A DNA stretch of 64,000 bases, from the NCBI RefSeq assembly GCF_000321225.1, contig NW_004450483.1, positions 1,337,758-1,401,757 of the forward strand. The letters run 5' to 3'. The position numbers were made by a program, and so were the translations under genes. Positions 11,013 to 21,475 of this stretch are shown here, in pieces. The first letter of the stretch is position 1. Each line of letters begins with the position of its first letter. This stretch comes from Odobenus rosmarus divergens. Lineage: Eukaryota; Chordata; Mammalia; Carnivora; Odobenidae. The notes under the pieces were generated by a model. It was not told where the DNA came from. It ran no database searches and was given only the letters and a program-made list of their open reading frames with translations.

Positions 11013-11428
11013 GTGGTGTTACGAGACTCTCCCCCGCCAAATTCATATGTTGAAGTCCTAACCTAACCTCCATTACCTCAGAATGTAACTCTATTTAGAG
11101 AGAGGATCTTTAAAAAGGTAAATTAAAACAAGTCATTAAGGTGGTCCTAACCCAATGTGCCTGGTATCTTATAAGAAGAGGACATTAGGACACAGACATC
11201 TCCCAAGAGAAGATGGTGTGATCACTCAGGGAAAATGCCCACATCTATAAGCCAAGGAGAGAGGCTTGGAACAAATCCTTCCCTCATAGGGCTCTCAAAA
11301 GGAATCAACTCAGCCGACACCTTGATCTCAGACTTCCTGCCTCCAAAACTGTGAGATGATAAATCTCTGTTGTATAAGCCACCCGATCTGTGGCACTTTG
11401 TTATGGCAGCCGGGGCTGACCAATACGT
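11013..11428 (+). mobile_element. MLT1-type solo LTR (ERVL-MaLR)
   Basis: A full-length relic in LTR order: ccaaattcatatgttgaagtc, ctcagaatgtaactctattt, cattaaggtggtcctaac, cttataagaagaggac, ctataagccaaggagagag, cgacaccttgatctcagactt, ctccaaaactgtgagatgat, aagccacccgatctgtggca, and ggcagccggggctgaccaatac at the 3' end. No internal retroviral sequence adjoins, so it is a solo LTR. Its first 41 bp recur at the assembly gap. Confidence 0.85.
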
Positions 11429-12144
11429 GTGGTAACAAGGCATCAGTTAGAGTGCTTTCAGCTGCAGGTAACAAGACACCTGACAGACTGGCTTGACCCA
11501 GAGATATTTAATTACGTCATATAGCAGGAAACATAAAAGAGATGATTCCACAGTGTTTCAAGGCTCCTGCCTCTTCCCAGGTATACACTCTGCCTCCCCA
11601 GTTGGGCTTTTGTTCTTTGGGCTACTTTAGATAGGTCGTCTGGGAGGGCCTCTCTGAGGAGATGACACTTGACCACGTCTTGCAGATTGAGAAGATGCCA
11701 GCCCTGGGCAGAGCTGGAGGAGGACCTGCTCTCGTCGTCAGGAAGCCAGCGACCATGTCGCCCCTGGAGCTGGGGCTGGGGAACTATTGGCCACTGACTT
11801 GGACTCCCAGCCCAAGGACACCTGGTCCAATGCCTGCCTTCAGGCAGTGCCAGGCGTCCATCCAGCAGAGACAGCTCATTATATTCCACTGTTTTCCATT
11901 CCTGGCAACATCAGTTGAAGGATATGCAAATAAGAAAATCAACTGAATTTGTTTCACAAAGAACGACATTTAATCAGCACAATAAATCCTTACATATATA
12001 GTCTTTGGCAGCATAAGATGACAGTTAATGGAGAGAGAAAGGGTCGAAGGAAAAGCGTGAAGGGCAGAGAAGAAGAACAGAGAGAGAGAACTTTGGTTGT
12101 AGTAGGACAAATAAAGAGCCAAAGGGTCTTGAGACCTGAGGTCG
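11429..12144. other. Unique sequence
   Basis: No gene is recognised. The stretch contains a mildly purine-rich part (12030-12100) with gagagag motifs and ends where an L2-derived block begins. A short L2/MIR-like phrase (gagatgacacttgaccacgtcttgcagattgagaag) lies near 11657-11695, too short to assign firmly. Confidence 0.4.
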
Positions 12145-12797
12145 TTTGTTCGTTCATTCATTCATTCATTTTTTCATTCAACAAATAGTTCTTGAGAGCC
12201 TACCAGGTTGTAGATACGATATGGCACTGAAAACCTGGGTGGGGGTGATCAAAACAGATTCTGCTCCTGCCTACCGGGGACTTCCAATGCACCAGGGGGA
12301 GGAGGACAGTCACGAAGCAATCTCAGAGACAAGCATGTGGTTACAGGCAATGATAAATGCTATGCGGAGGGCAGGAAGAAAGCCTTCCTCATAAGTTCAG
12401 CAGGATGAGTGGGAGTTAACTAGACAAAGACACTGGGATTGAAGGGTGGTGGTTCTGACGCAAGGAAGAGCTCCTGCAAAGGCCCTGAGGGAGGAGGAAG
12501 CATGGCTCCCCCAGATCTGAAGGAAGGCCAGTGAGATTATAGCACAGAGGTGGAGCAGGAGGGTAGAAGGAGGTGTGGCTGGAGAGCTAGGCAGGGCCAG
12601 ATCACATAAGATCTGCTGCATACTGGTCAGGAGCTTGGATCCGGATGGAAGTCCAGGATTAGGATTTTACATTTTAATATTACTTTGGTATCTTGGTAAG
12701 GAATGGAACGTAGGGATGGGATGGAGGCATAGGCTAGCTGAGAGCTCCTTGAGCTTGTCCAGGCAAGAGGTGATGGTGGCTTAGACTAGGAAAGGAT
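12145..12797 (-). mobile_element. L2 LINE 3' region, reverse orientation, left part
   Basis: Begins with the reversed L2 tail (cattcattcattcatt, tcattcaacaaatagttctt) and continues through agattctgctcctgcctacc, aatgataaatgctatg, gcaaaggccctgaggg, ccagatcacataagatctg and gcaagaggtgatggtggctt. This is a long stretch of inverted L2. It is interrupted by a MER20 and resumes at about 12990, so both blocks derive from one insertion. Confidence 0.75.
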
Positions 12798-12989
12798 TCT
12801 AGACCTCAGCACTGTCGACATTCTGGGCTGGCTGTGGGGCCCACTGTTGTGGGGACTGTCCTGTATGTTGTAGGATGGTTAGCAGCATCCCTGGCCTCTA
12901 CCCACAAGAGGCCAATAGCACCCTCCACAGACCATGATAACCAAAAAGGTCTCCCGACTTTGCCAAATGTCCTTCGAGGAACAAGAACT
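12798..12989 (-). mobile_element. MER20 (hAT-Charlie) inserted into L2
   Basis: Matches the reverse of MER20: tcagcactgtcgacattctgggc, tgtcctgtatgttgtaggatg, ttagcagcatccctggcctc, tacccacaagaggccaatagc, ataaccaaaaaggtctcc and tttgccaaatgtccttcgagg. Flanking ttagactagg (12781) and ttggactagg (12990) are consistent with a target duplication in L2. The last part of the terminal repeat has decayed. Confidence 0.8.
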
Positions 12990-13185
12990 TTGGACTAGGG
13001 GAATGATGGAGAAATGGAGAGAAGTGGATGGCTCGACAGCAAGTCGGGGGGCAGGTGAACAGGCAGCCGAGCATGCAGGGTGGGAGAGAGGAGGGTGCTG
13101 AGGATGACTCTCAGACAACTGGCTGGATGTTGCTGCTCGCTGACCTGGAGGACAAGGAGAGAGAGTCCATTGTGCAGTGGGAAGG
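12990..13185 (-). mobile_element. L2 LINE, reverse orientation, right part
   Basis: Continuation of the inverted L2 after the MER20: gagaagtggatggctcgac, ggatgactctcagacaactggctgga, then gtccattgtgcagtggg. This matches the gagaagtggatgga...aggatgactcccaggt order expected directly after the interrupted point. Confidence 0.65.
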
Positions 13186-13189
13186 GGAG

Positions 13190-13325
13190 TGGAGCACAAC
13201 TGGGTTCTACTGTGAACCAGTGATGAGACCTCAAGCATATTATTTTTTTTTAACTTGGCCTCAGTTTTCGCACCTTCAAAATACGATGTTTGTATCAGGT
13301 CTAGAATAGCAAGTATGTAAAGGTG
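13190..13325 (+). mobile_element. MIR fragment
   Basis: Carries aactgggttctactgtgaaccagtgatgagacctcaagca, aacttggcctcagttttcgcacc and tacgatgtttgtat in MIR order, with a T homopolymer interrupting the core at 13243-13252. Confidence 0.5.
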
Positions 13326-14046
13326 CCGCGTGTCCTTCCTGCACCGGAGGCAAATATGACTAATCAATTACAGTTCTCTGAGCCTGGAAGCTTCTTCACA
13401 CACTGCTCTGGACAACTACCAGTGGAGGCATGGCATGAGAGACAAAACCCGTTTGCCATCCCTGAACTTGAAACTCATTTCAGTCCCTTCCAACTTGCCC
13501 AGTGTTGGCTCCTTCTTGGTAACCAAAGTATACTTGATAAATTGTGAGCCACAGTGTCTGAGCAGGAGTGGGGACTCCCCAGTGTCAGGCCAAATACTGA
13601 TCTTACTATGTCATCCACCCCATGGGTAGAGCAGCAAAACGGGAATTCTCCATTTATGCTCTTTGTTGCGCAAACGCAACGGGGCTGTGGAAGTCTCCAG
13701 TGGCAGGCTCCTGGAAGGCCCTGAAACTGACCCTGTCTCTCAGAGCCTTTGCCACTGTCCTCCCCTCTTGCTTGTGGTGTCTCTGAAATTGTCTGCCTGT
13801 CTCCGTCTCCACGTGGCCCACATCCCCCTTCACTGCATTCATGCACTCTGTTGCTCTCCCCCACCAGATTGTAACACACAGCATGGAAGGAGATGTTTTA
13901 TTGTTTTTTTCACTTTTATTCAAGAACACTTCATGCTTTCTGTTAGTGCTTTAAAAAGCAGATGCATGAAATGTGAATTTTTAAATATTTGTCTTCCTTC
14001 CAATTCTAATGATGTAGCAAACCCGCCATTAGAATAACCCTACTCC

Positions 14047-14489
14047 TACTGTGGGTAGAATTGTGCCCCTGAAAGATCTGGTCAAGTCCTAACCTCCCTG
14101 GACCTGTGAATGTGATTTTATTTGGAAATAAGGTCTTTGCAGCTGTAGTCCCATTAAGATGAGGTGACACTGGATTAGAGTGGGCCCTAAGCCAGTCACT
14201 TGTGTCCTTGTACGAAGGGGGAAATTTGGACACAGACGCAGGTGGAGAACACCAGCGATGATGAAGGCAGCGGTTAGAGCGATGTGTCCACAAGCCAAGG
14301 ATGGTCAGCGACTGTTGGCAACCACCAGACGCCGGAGAGAGGCACCCTCAGCCCTCAAAAGAAGCCAACCCCCTGACACCTTGATTTCAGACTGGTGGCC
14401 CCCAGAACTGTAAGAGAATGAAAATCTCTGTGGTTCCGAACCCCCCAGTTTGGGGAAATTTGTTAGGGTAGCCCTGGGAAAAGAATACA
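14047..14489 (+). mobile_element. MLT1 (B/C-like) solo LTR
   Basis: Collinear over its whole length: gggtagaattgtgcccctg, acctgtgaatgtgattttattt, aataaggtctttgcagctgtag, aagatgaggtgacactgg, gtgggccctaagccagtc, acaagccaaggatgg, ggcaaccaccagacgccgga, cctgacaccttgatttcagac, and ccagaactgtaagagaatg, ending ggaaaagaataca. No adjoining internal region is seen. An 18-codon overlap with open frames on both strands has no meaning. Confidence 0.85.
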
Positions 14490-14704
14490 ACCCCCACCCC
14501 TGATTCCGTGGGAATGAGGCTACCATCTATATCTGCGTTGCCTATGGATTTTTTTTCTCTCGGGTTCAGAGACTCTCAGTGGAGAAACAGGTCTCCCACC
14601 TTCACCTCCTTGCCCTTGGGTCTGGACTATACACCTGCTTCTCAGCCTCCCGGGCTCCTGAATGAGAAGCTTGGGGAGGGGTCTGCGCCTCGTGGGCCCG
14701 GCCC

Positions 14705-15437
14705 TGTGGTAGCCAGTCTCCAGAGTTGTCTCAATGATCTTGGCCTCCTGGGATTCCCACTGTCGTAATGTGTTCCACCCTGCACTTGGCCGACTCAGTT
14801 CCCTTGCCCCGTCCTGATCCCAGGCCCGCTGGATTCTGTCTGTATTTCAAATGCTGACCTTTTGTTCATCACGGATGTTGTTACATTAATTTTGATTTTT
14901 CAAAGTATTACTTACCTGCGGTGCTGGGTTTTTTTTTAGCATCCCTTACATTCTGCCCACAAGGCGAGGCCTCCCTTGCCTTGCCTGGCCCTGGCCCCCT
15001 CATGCTGCAACAGCGTGGACTATGTGATGGATGGAATAAGTCAGAAGTGTGTCACTTTTGAAGCTAGGTCACAGAAGACACTTTGGCTCTTGCTGGGTCT
15101 CTTAGGTCACTCGCTCTGGTGGAAGCTGGCTGCCCTTCAGTGAGGACCCTAGCAGCCCTGTGGAGAGGTGGGCGGGATGGGAACCGAGGCCTCCCACCAA
15201 CAGCCAGCACCAGTGCGCCAGGCATGTGAGGGGCCACATTGGAAGCAGATCCTCCAGCCCCAGGTATGCCCAGCCAACATATTAATGCCACCTCATGACA
15301 GACACCATGCTGGAGCCATCAGCCAAGTTCCTTCCAAATTCCTGACCCACAGAAACCGTGAGAGATACTACATGGATATTGGTGCTTCAGGCCACTAGGT
15401 TTTGGAGTGAGTTATCATACAGCATTATTGACAAGTA
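14705..15437 (+). mobile_element. Old MLT1 LTR interrupted by unclassified sequence
   Basis: The 5' part (about 14705-14790) has tagccagtctccagag, caatgatcttggcctcctgg and gattcccac. The 3' part (about 15010-15437) has atggaataagtcagaagtgtgtcactttt, aggtcactcgctctggtggaag, tggagaggtgggcgggatgggaac, ccagccccaggtatgccc, attcctgacccacagaaac and ggccactaggttttggagtg. About 220 bp between them (14790-15010) match no MLT1 sequence I know and contain a T-run at 14931-14938. Confidence 0.75.
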
Positions 15438-15483
15438 CAGTCCTCTACTTCAGTGCCTATGGCATCCTTCTCTCTCCCCTCCC

Positions 15484-15915
15484 CGCCAGCTCCTAGTGGT
15501 CCTTCAGAATGTCTTACTTCATGTGCTGCCACTTCCAGGAAGCCATCCTGAATGCCTCCAGCTAGGTTAAGCACCCCTTACACTCTACTCTCCAGCTGCA
15601 CTGATCTACCTGTCATTCCTAGAAAGACCTTTCTCTACCCCCTACCCCACCCCCAGCCTCTGTACTCGCTGCTCTCTGCGGATGGAATGTTGCTCCTGTT
15701 TGCTTCTCCTTCTTTCAGACTCAGCTCAGACATCACCTCCTCCAGGGAGCCTTCTCTGACCCCTGGGTAGGTTAGCCATCCTCCTGCGGGCCTCCCAAGC
15801 ACCCGGTGCAGTCATCATCACTTATGTTAGGGTTCTGTGATGCTGCCGTCCCGAGTGACCTCAAGCTGTGGGAGGGTGGGAACCATGTCTTCTCGTCCAA
15901 TACCTACCACAGGCC
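15484..15915 (+). mobile_element. L2 LINE 3' region
   Basis: Two L2-like phrases in the same orientation: cttccaggaagccatcctgaatgcc, and later gactcagctcagacatcacctcctccagggagccttctctgaccc followed by gtgggagggtgggaaccatgtc. These match the 'lower your losses' part of L2 3' ends (cagctcaaatgtcacctcctc ... ggagccttccctgacc). The sequence between is diverged. Confidence 0.65.
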
Positions 15916-16334
15916 AGTGAGTGTGGGGCTGGGGTGGGGGGCATGTATCGGGGAATCACGACAAGAGGTGGTTGAGGTCTCTGCGGCAGCGATCCCCAAG
16001 CCTGGTGGAGTATCAGAGCCAGCTGCTGCATTTTTCAGAGGTAGAGATTATGGTGTGGGAGAGAGATGTCTGCCTCCAAGGACAGACACCATGGACACCA
16101 CCCAGAGTTCAGGGTCAGTTTGGCACCACGAAAGACAGAACAGCTACAGCAGGATGAGAAACCCAGAGCTGCAAAGTCAGCAGCGAGAGGGGCCAGCAGG
16201 ACAGCATAATTACTGGTGTCGGGCGAGGGGGCAGGTGGGGACAATGGCAGACTGGCGAGATGCGCCCCTGCCAGCTCCCAGCACAAAGGCCACTTCCTCA
16301 AGAAGGTGTGCGTGGACCCGGGCTGAATCAGGGC

Positions 16335-16548
16335 GGTGACCCCGTTAGGAGCTCTCCTAGCACGTAGCACTCCTCCCTTGAAGGGCTTACTATTATTGCA
16401 ATTAGCACATTTCCCGTATGATCCGAGTCAGCCTCCTGGACAGATGGAGAATTTCTCAAGGGCAAGACTGTGCCCGTGTCCCCAGGACCTAACCATGCCT
16501 GGCACTTCGAGGATGCTTTATTTCTACTTGTCAAGGGAGTGGCTAATT
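16335..16548 (+). mobile_element. L2 LINE 3' end fragment
   Basis: cctagcacgtagcactcctcc, gacagatggagaatttctcaagggcaagactgtgcc, tccccaggacctaaccatgcctggcac and gaggatgctttatttctactt follow the L2 3' terminal order (tagcacttatc ... gggcagggactgtgtc ... ccccagcgcctagcacagtgcctggcaca). The annotated 72-codon open frame here is repeat-derived. Confidence 0.6.
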
Positions 16549-16854
16549 GAATAATGTTACAACCGAACTTGCAGGGCGCTGTGATGGAAGAAGGGAGGTA
16601 ATTGTGTGTGAAAATAAATGAGTGTTGTATATGTTACACAAAAAGATCACTGGATGGAAGAAGACAGCGAGTGAACCAGTACATCGATGGCGTGGGCCCC
16701 CTGCTCGGGCAGAGCGTAGGCTCTCCCCAGGGAGGAGCTGCAGGGGGTTTACTTCTTCTGTTTCTGAATCCGAGTGTGTCAGACCTACGCGGGAGGCCCT
16801 TCCTTATTTTGCCAGCCCCACCCTCTCAGAAGAGAGCAGAGTTTTCCTTGCAAA

Positions 16855-16950
16855 GCCACTAGCACCTACGATGTGCCTGCTCGTGTACTGGAACCTCACC
16901 TCACTCTGCATCACTTACAGGCAAGGAAACAGAGAGGATGGGCTCCCCGT
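16855..16950 (-). mobile_element. MIR fragment, reverse orientation
   Basis: ctagcacctacgatgtgcctgctcgtgtactgg and cttacaggcaaggaaacagagagg match the reversed MIR tail and core. It is short and diverged. Confidence 0.4.
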
Positions 16951-17388
16951 CCCAGTCGCTTCTCACCGCACGGTGAGTGTGTCTGAGCATCTGGCAGCTT
17001 CTCCCCTTCCCCAGCCCCTCGCCCACCACCTACCTACCTGCAAGGGTAGGCCCAGGAGCCAGAGGAGCCTCCTGGGGGCCCCTGTTGTGCCCCCTACCCC
17101 CAGTAGGTGCTACGTGGAAGAGACTCTTTGCTCCCAGAGGGCGAAGGTCAGATCAGACTCTGGCCAAGGGCCCCGGCATTTCTGGCCCAGTTTTGCCTGG
17201 GGAAGCCAACTGTGCCGAAGGTCAGGATGTCTGTGGGGGCGGAGTGGGAAAGTTAACATTCCCAAGGGACTCTAAGCAACAGGATTTCCTGACCTGGGAC
17301 TATTGCCTTTCTCACATTATGTGGCCAGATTGACTTCCTGCTATTATTAACGCTATGAACATGATGAAGACATTTATTTAAGAGAAAC

Positions 17389-17435
17389 AACTTTGAGGAG
17401 GCAAAGAATACGTCAAAGAAACTTTGAGGAGGCAA
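17389..17435 (+). repeat. Short direct repeat, 31-bp spacing
   Basis: The 16-bp sequence aactttgaggaggcaa occurs at 17389-17404 and again at 17420-17435. Two units only; a small tandem duplication or slippage product. Confidence 0.85.
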
Positions 17436-17459
17436 GTAGGATCATGGAACTTTCTATGT

Positions 17460-17605
17460 TTGGAGGGCTGGGACTCCAGCGTCGGCTCTACCTCCCTGGG
17501 CCATCAGCTGGAGCAAGTAACTTCACGCCTGGGAGCAGCCTCAGTTTCCTTTTCTGTAACAGGCGGGGAAGGTGGGTGGTAAAAATGTTGCACCAGAACT
17601 CACAG
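17460..17605 (+). mobile_element. MIR fragment
   Basis: Carries ctgggactccagcgtcggctctacc, gagcaagtaacttcacgcc, agcctcagtttccttttctgtaaca and ggcggggaagg in MIR order. Confidence 0.55.
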
Positions 17606-17705
17606 AATTGCTAGTGGGTGAAGTGAGGATATTTATGGGGGAAGTGTTTTGCAAACTGGAAGTTACCATCAGAGGCTTCATCATCAGTTTTTTTTTTTTT
17701 TTTTT

Positions 17706-17890
17706 AGAAGATTTTATTTATTTGAGAGAGAGAGAGAGAGAGAGCACAAGCTGGGGGAGAGGCGGAGGAAGAGGGAGAAGCGGGCTCCCCGCTGAGCAAG
17801 GAGCCCAATGCGGGGCTCGATCCCAGGACCCTGAGATCATGACCTGAGCTGAAGGCAGCCGCTTAACTGACTGAGCCCCCCAGGCGCCCC
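17706..17890 (-). mobile_element. SINEC, reverse orientation
   Basis: The right end is the complement of the tRNA-like head (tgagccccccaggcgcccc). The interior has ctccccgctgagcaaggagccc and gctcgatcccaggaccctgagatcatgacctgag. The left end is a (GA)n tract and agaagattttatttattt. The target duplication catcatcagtttt is seen at 17679-17691 and 17891-17903. The open frame at 17718-17918 (minus) reads the SINE sequence and contains the SVKRLP peptide typical of translated SINECs. Confidence 0.95.
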
Positions 17891-18164
17891 CATCATCAGT
17901 TTTGATGCCCTCCAACAATGTGGTACTGCAAGCAGACCTTTCTCAGCTAAAGAGTCCTCAGTGGTTCCAGGAAAAAAATCCCCCTCCGCGGCCAAGTCCA
18001 GGCCGCTGGTAGGCGGGCCACCTGCTCCCACATGCACCTCCCACTGGCTCTGGTCCAGTGGCGCTCTGCCCCTTGGTCCTCTCCACTCTTCTGCTTCTGT
18101 ACTTCTTTGTGCTGGGAGTTCCTCCCTGTTCTCTGCGGCATTTTTCTGCATCCTATAACCCCAT

Positions 18165-18345
18165 GGTTCTCCATGTATGGTCATGAGGCAGCGGCTGGGT
18201 ACTTGTTAGAAATGCAGATTCTCAGGTCCTATCCCAGACGTATTAAAGCAGACACTCTGAGTGTGGGGCCCAGAAATCCGTGTTTACACAAGCCCTCCAG
18301 GGGGTTCCGATGCACATACAAGCTTCAGCATCACCAGATGGCCTG
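18165..18345. mobile_element. MER5A-like hAT transposon
   Basis: catggttctccatgtatggtc, ggtacttgttagaaatgcagattctcaggtcc, tcccagacgtattaaagcagacactctgagtgtggggccc, then ccctccagggggttccgatgcac: this order matches MER5A on one strand from near terminal repeat to near terminal repeat. Confidence 0.7.
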
Positions 18346-18544
18346 TCTCTGCATCTGGGCTGTGAGCTCCCTGCTGGCCGGGACTGAGTGTCATTCAGTG
18401 GCTCCCAGAACCTGGCACACAGAGGTCACGAGTGACCATGACATGGCCTCAGGGAATCCCCGTGCACCGCTGAGAACTGGGACTAGTGCCTCACAGACGT
18501 AGCCTCACCTTCCCACCAGCACATCGGGGCTCCCAACATCCCCC

Positions 18545-18660
18545 CCCTTCCCTTCCTTCCCATGGCCCTCTCCCTAAATGCTCACAAAACCTCAAGGCCC
18601 CCCTGTCTGGCCTTTTCCAGAAAGCCTCCCCTGAGTCCTAGAGTGGCCTGGTCTGCCTCC
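18545..18660 (+). mobile_element. Possible L2 fragment
   Basis: cttttccagaaagcctcccctgagtcc resembles the L2 phrase for 'aggaagccttccctgaccc'. The flanks are not recognisable. Confidence 0.3.
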
Positions 18661-19189
18661 ATCTCCCTCCACAGCCACTGTCTGAAATTCTGGACACCAC
18701 TCTGGGCTCATACCTGTCCCACCCTCAACGAGGTTGCCCTGAAACAGAGGGTCCCTTCTGCCTGCATCCTTCATGCGATATTTTGCCCCGCCCTGGTTTG
18801 TGTTCCCAGGAGCCCTATTGCTACAGGGTATCGGCTTCTGCGGCCAGTGTGGACTCACTGGGCAGCCTTACAAGGCTCGTCAAGGTGGGTAGGTCTGTGA
18901 GTGCTTGTGCCAACATTCACACCACTCTCCTGCTTTCCTGACCTGAGGATAAAGAAAAAGAAGAAGACCTTCAACAGGCTGCAGAGTTTTGTCCCCCAGC
19001 TGCTCTGAGCCTCCTGGATGCAACTGCGGGGTGTGCAGTGGTGGTGTGCTGGAAAGACCCTGCCAGGCCACTCTGGCCTCTGCCTAACCCACGACTTCCC
19101 AAGGATTCGCTTTTATCTGCCTGCCCTTGCTGGTGCAGCGGATGGGTCCCTGACTCCTTCTCTCCAGCCTTGGATGGGAGCCAGCCTCA

Positions 19190-19365
19190 TGCGGCCAGGC
19201 TGCCTGGGTCTGAATCCTAGCTGTGCTGCCCAGGACGAGCTACTCAGCCGTTTCGTGCCTCGGTTTGCTCACCTGTACAACGGGCCCGTGTAGTAACGCT
19301 TAGCTCTTAAGGCTGTTGTGCAGACAAAATCAGAGAGGACCTGCGAAGGGCAAAAGGTAGAAGTC
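19190..19365 (+). mobile_element. MIR element
   Basis: A well-preserved MIR: gctgcctgggtctgaatcctagctgtgctg, gacgagctactcagccgtttcgtgcctcggtttgctcacctgtacaa, then gtaacgcttagctcttaaggctgttgtgcaga. The core is about 80 percent recognisable by eye. Confidence 0.75.
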
Positions 19366-19904
19366 CCATGGAGGAGTCCCCAAAGCTCTTGGTCAGGAGG
19401 TGATGGTACCTTCTCCCCCAGGGAGCCCAGGGAGGGAAGAAAGGAGCTGGGGAGTGGAGGGCTGGGTTGGCCCCAGGACTGGCCTCCTCTTCAGCCTCCC
19501 CCCAGCCACCACCAGATCCCAAATCCAGCATCACACACGACTGTAAGTGGGTTGTGGGACCAGAATTTCTAACCTTTTTGGCTGCAGGTATGAGGACCCG
19601 ATTTAGTGAGAAACAAAATGTTTGCTCCTTTTTTGTGCTTTCTCAGTTTCCATTGTCTGAGAGCAAACAACTTCAGCAGTGCCTTAGAATTTGTCCTCCA
19701 TCCATTACGCCAGCCTCTGTGTACGTTTGAGAAGTATTCAGACATGTGCAGGTGAGACAGATCTCTTCAGCTTGCAGACGATGCATGGTGCCCTGATGGC
19801 TTCTCTGGCAGACCCCCTACCCGGGTGCCTCTAGGCTGGGGACCAGTCGGGTCTCCAACAAAGAAGTGTTACTATAAACCTGGCTCTCCCTTACATTGTG
19901 CCCA

Positions 19905-20040
19905 GCAGGTAGTAAGATAAGCCCATTTCACAGATAAGAACACAGAGGCACTGAGTGCTAACTGCCCAAGACACAAAGCTGGTGATTAGTAGAGCATGGG
20001 TGAGGTCTGGGTGTCCCCAAAGCCCATGTTTTCCCCCTAC
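19905..20040 (-). mobile_element. MIR fragment, reverse orientation
   Basis: cccatttcacagataagaacacagaggcactgagtgctaactgcccaagacacaaagctggtgattagtag is the reversed MIR core and 5' half, ending in ccaaagcccatgtttt. Confidence 0.7.
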
Positions 20041-20139
20041 TCCCCTCTTCCAGGCAACAGCAAGTGACTATTAATCTTGTCTCCCCAGCTGAGGAGTGGG
20101 AACTCCAGAGCAGCAGGGAAGTATCAACTATGGGCGATC

Positions 20140-20350
20140 AGTTAACATTCACAGAGTAGCTAGAATGTCAGGTGCTTCTCCATCTGTTACCTCATTTACT
20201 CCCTCGGGCATTCAGTCAATTGTCCTATATTACGGAGGAGAAAATTAACTCCCAGAGAGGTTGAGGAACCTGCCCAAGGCCACACAGCCAGGAAGTGGCA
20301 GGGCTTGGGCCAGAATCCAGGGCTGTCTGTCCCAGGGCCTAAGACTGAGG
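20140..20350 (-). mobile_element. MIR element, reverse orientation
   Basis: Near full length on the minus strand: tcaggtgcttctccatctgttacctcatttact (3' part), tattacggaggagaaaattaactcccagagaggttgaggaacctgcccaaggccacacagcc (core), and agggcttgggccagaatccagggctgtc (5' part). Its minus-strand open frame (20196-20414) is not a gene. Confidence 0.75.
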
Positions 20351-20439
20351 GAGTATGAGTAGCTATCTTGAGCCATAAAATACCCCTCATGACATGGTGG
20401 GTATCAGAGAGCAAATTTTAAAACCCCTAATTGCTCGCC

Positions 20440-21000
20440 CCAGAGCTGGTCCACATTGGGACGAATAATCTGTCTCCACATAGAAAAACCTTAGGGTCTC
20501 GGGGTTGAAGACAGTGTGGGCAGGAGAGTGCTTTTTCTTCTTAATCTCCACCGAAAAGTAATTTTTAATGTGCCAAATATTGCATACTCAATCCAGTACA
20601 CAGGTTTATTATGCAGAAGGCCAGTGTGTCCTTATCAGGCATTATCTTTTTGCAACGAGAAAGAGAGCAAACCCAGCAAGCATTCCCCCCAGGAGCTAGG
20701 AATGTAATTGTCTCATGTGACTTGTAACTGGTGAAGGCCTTGTCCTAACTCCTCAGCTCACCAAATGGCTCCTCCCTGTCTCTTGGGGACAATCGTCCCT
20801 GTGGAATTCTGCTCAGCACAGATGGGTCAATACGCAAATAGCGGGTTTTTGTTGCTCGAGAGCGTTTTGTTTTCTGCGCCGCTATTCTAAGAAGAGCTGG
20901 AACTATCCTGCTTTGCATCTGTCTCTGATTCCAAATACCTCCGGAGCAACTCAGAATCCAATGCCTCGACTTGGGGGCAAGTAGAGGGAGAAAGCGGGGA
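20440..21000. other. Unique AT-richer block, candidate conserved non-coding element
   Basis: Repeat-free and compositionally distinct from its GC-rich flanks. It contains gtaatttttaatgtgcc, ccaaatattgcatactc, tatcaggcattatc (GATA-like) and a CpG-containing block around 20835-20885. Such islands of AT-rich unique sequence between relic SINEs are often regulatory in mammals. This is inference; no alignment was possible and no exon structure is seen. Confidence 0.25.
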
Positions 21001-21029
21001 GAGCTTGGTGCCAGGCAGAAATCCTCCAC

Positions 21030-21190
21030 CCTTCCTGTTGTGTGCCTCCAAGCGAGTTACTCAACCACTCTTATTCTTGGCCTCCTCTTCTGCAAAATGG
21101 GGAGAGTCAGGGTTCATTCAGGCGGGTCGGGGCCTGTGATCCCTAACACAGCGCCTGGCACACGGTAGGTGCTCTGTGGTCCTTCTTGAG
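21030..21190 (+). mobile_element. MIR element
   Basis: gagttactcaaccactcttattcttggcctcctcttctgcaaaatggggagagtcagg, then aacacagcgcctggcacacggtaggtgctctgtgg. Core and 3' end are both present. Confidence 0.7.
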
Positions 21191-21284
21191 AAGCTGCTGA
21201 TCTAAAGAATGGCCACAGAGAAGGATGGCATGGTGCATGCCCCCAGGTGCCCTCGATGGCTGCTCAGGCAGCTAAGTGTTCCTT

Positions 21285-21475
21285 GTGGGGCATTGCTTTG
21301 ATCAAACCACTTCCCTTCTCAAAAGTGCTCAGTGGCTTCCTGGCTCGCCTGAATGCAATCCAGATTCTTCAGCCCGGACGCTAAGACCCTCATTTCCCAA
21401 AATGTCTTTTCCACCAACTGTTCTACTCTCCAAAAGCCACTTAATAAATGTTTAAAGAAAGAGCGAATACGATGA
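21285..21475 (+). mobile_element. L2 LINE fragment
   Basis: atcaaaccacttcccttctcaaaagtgctcagtggcttcctggctcgcctgaatgcaatccagattcttcagccc matches the L2 phrase (ctcaaaaccctccagtggctcccc ... agaataaaatccaaactcctt). It ends near cttaataaatgtttaaagaaagagcgaa. Confidence 0.6.

Noticed and set aside
16622..17275. 217-codon plus-strand frame
   Set aside because: It crosses a reversed MIR fragment and has no recognisable domain or splice signals; other plus frames overlap it.
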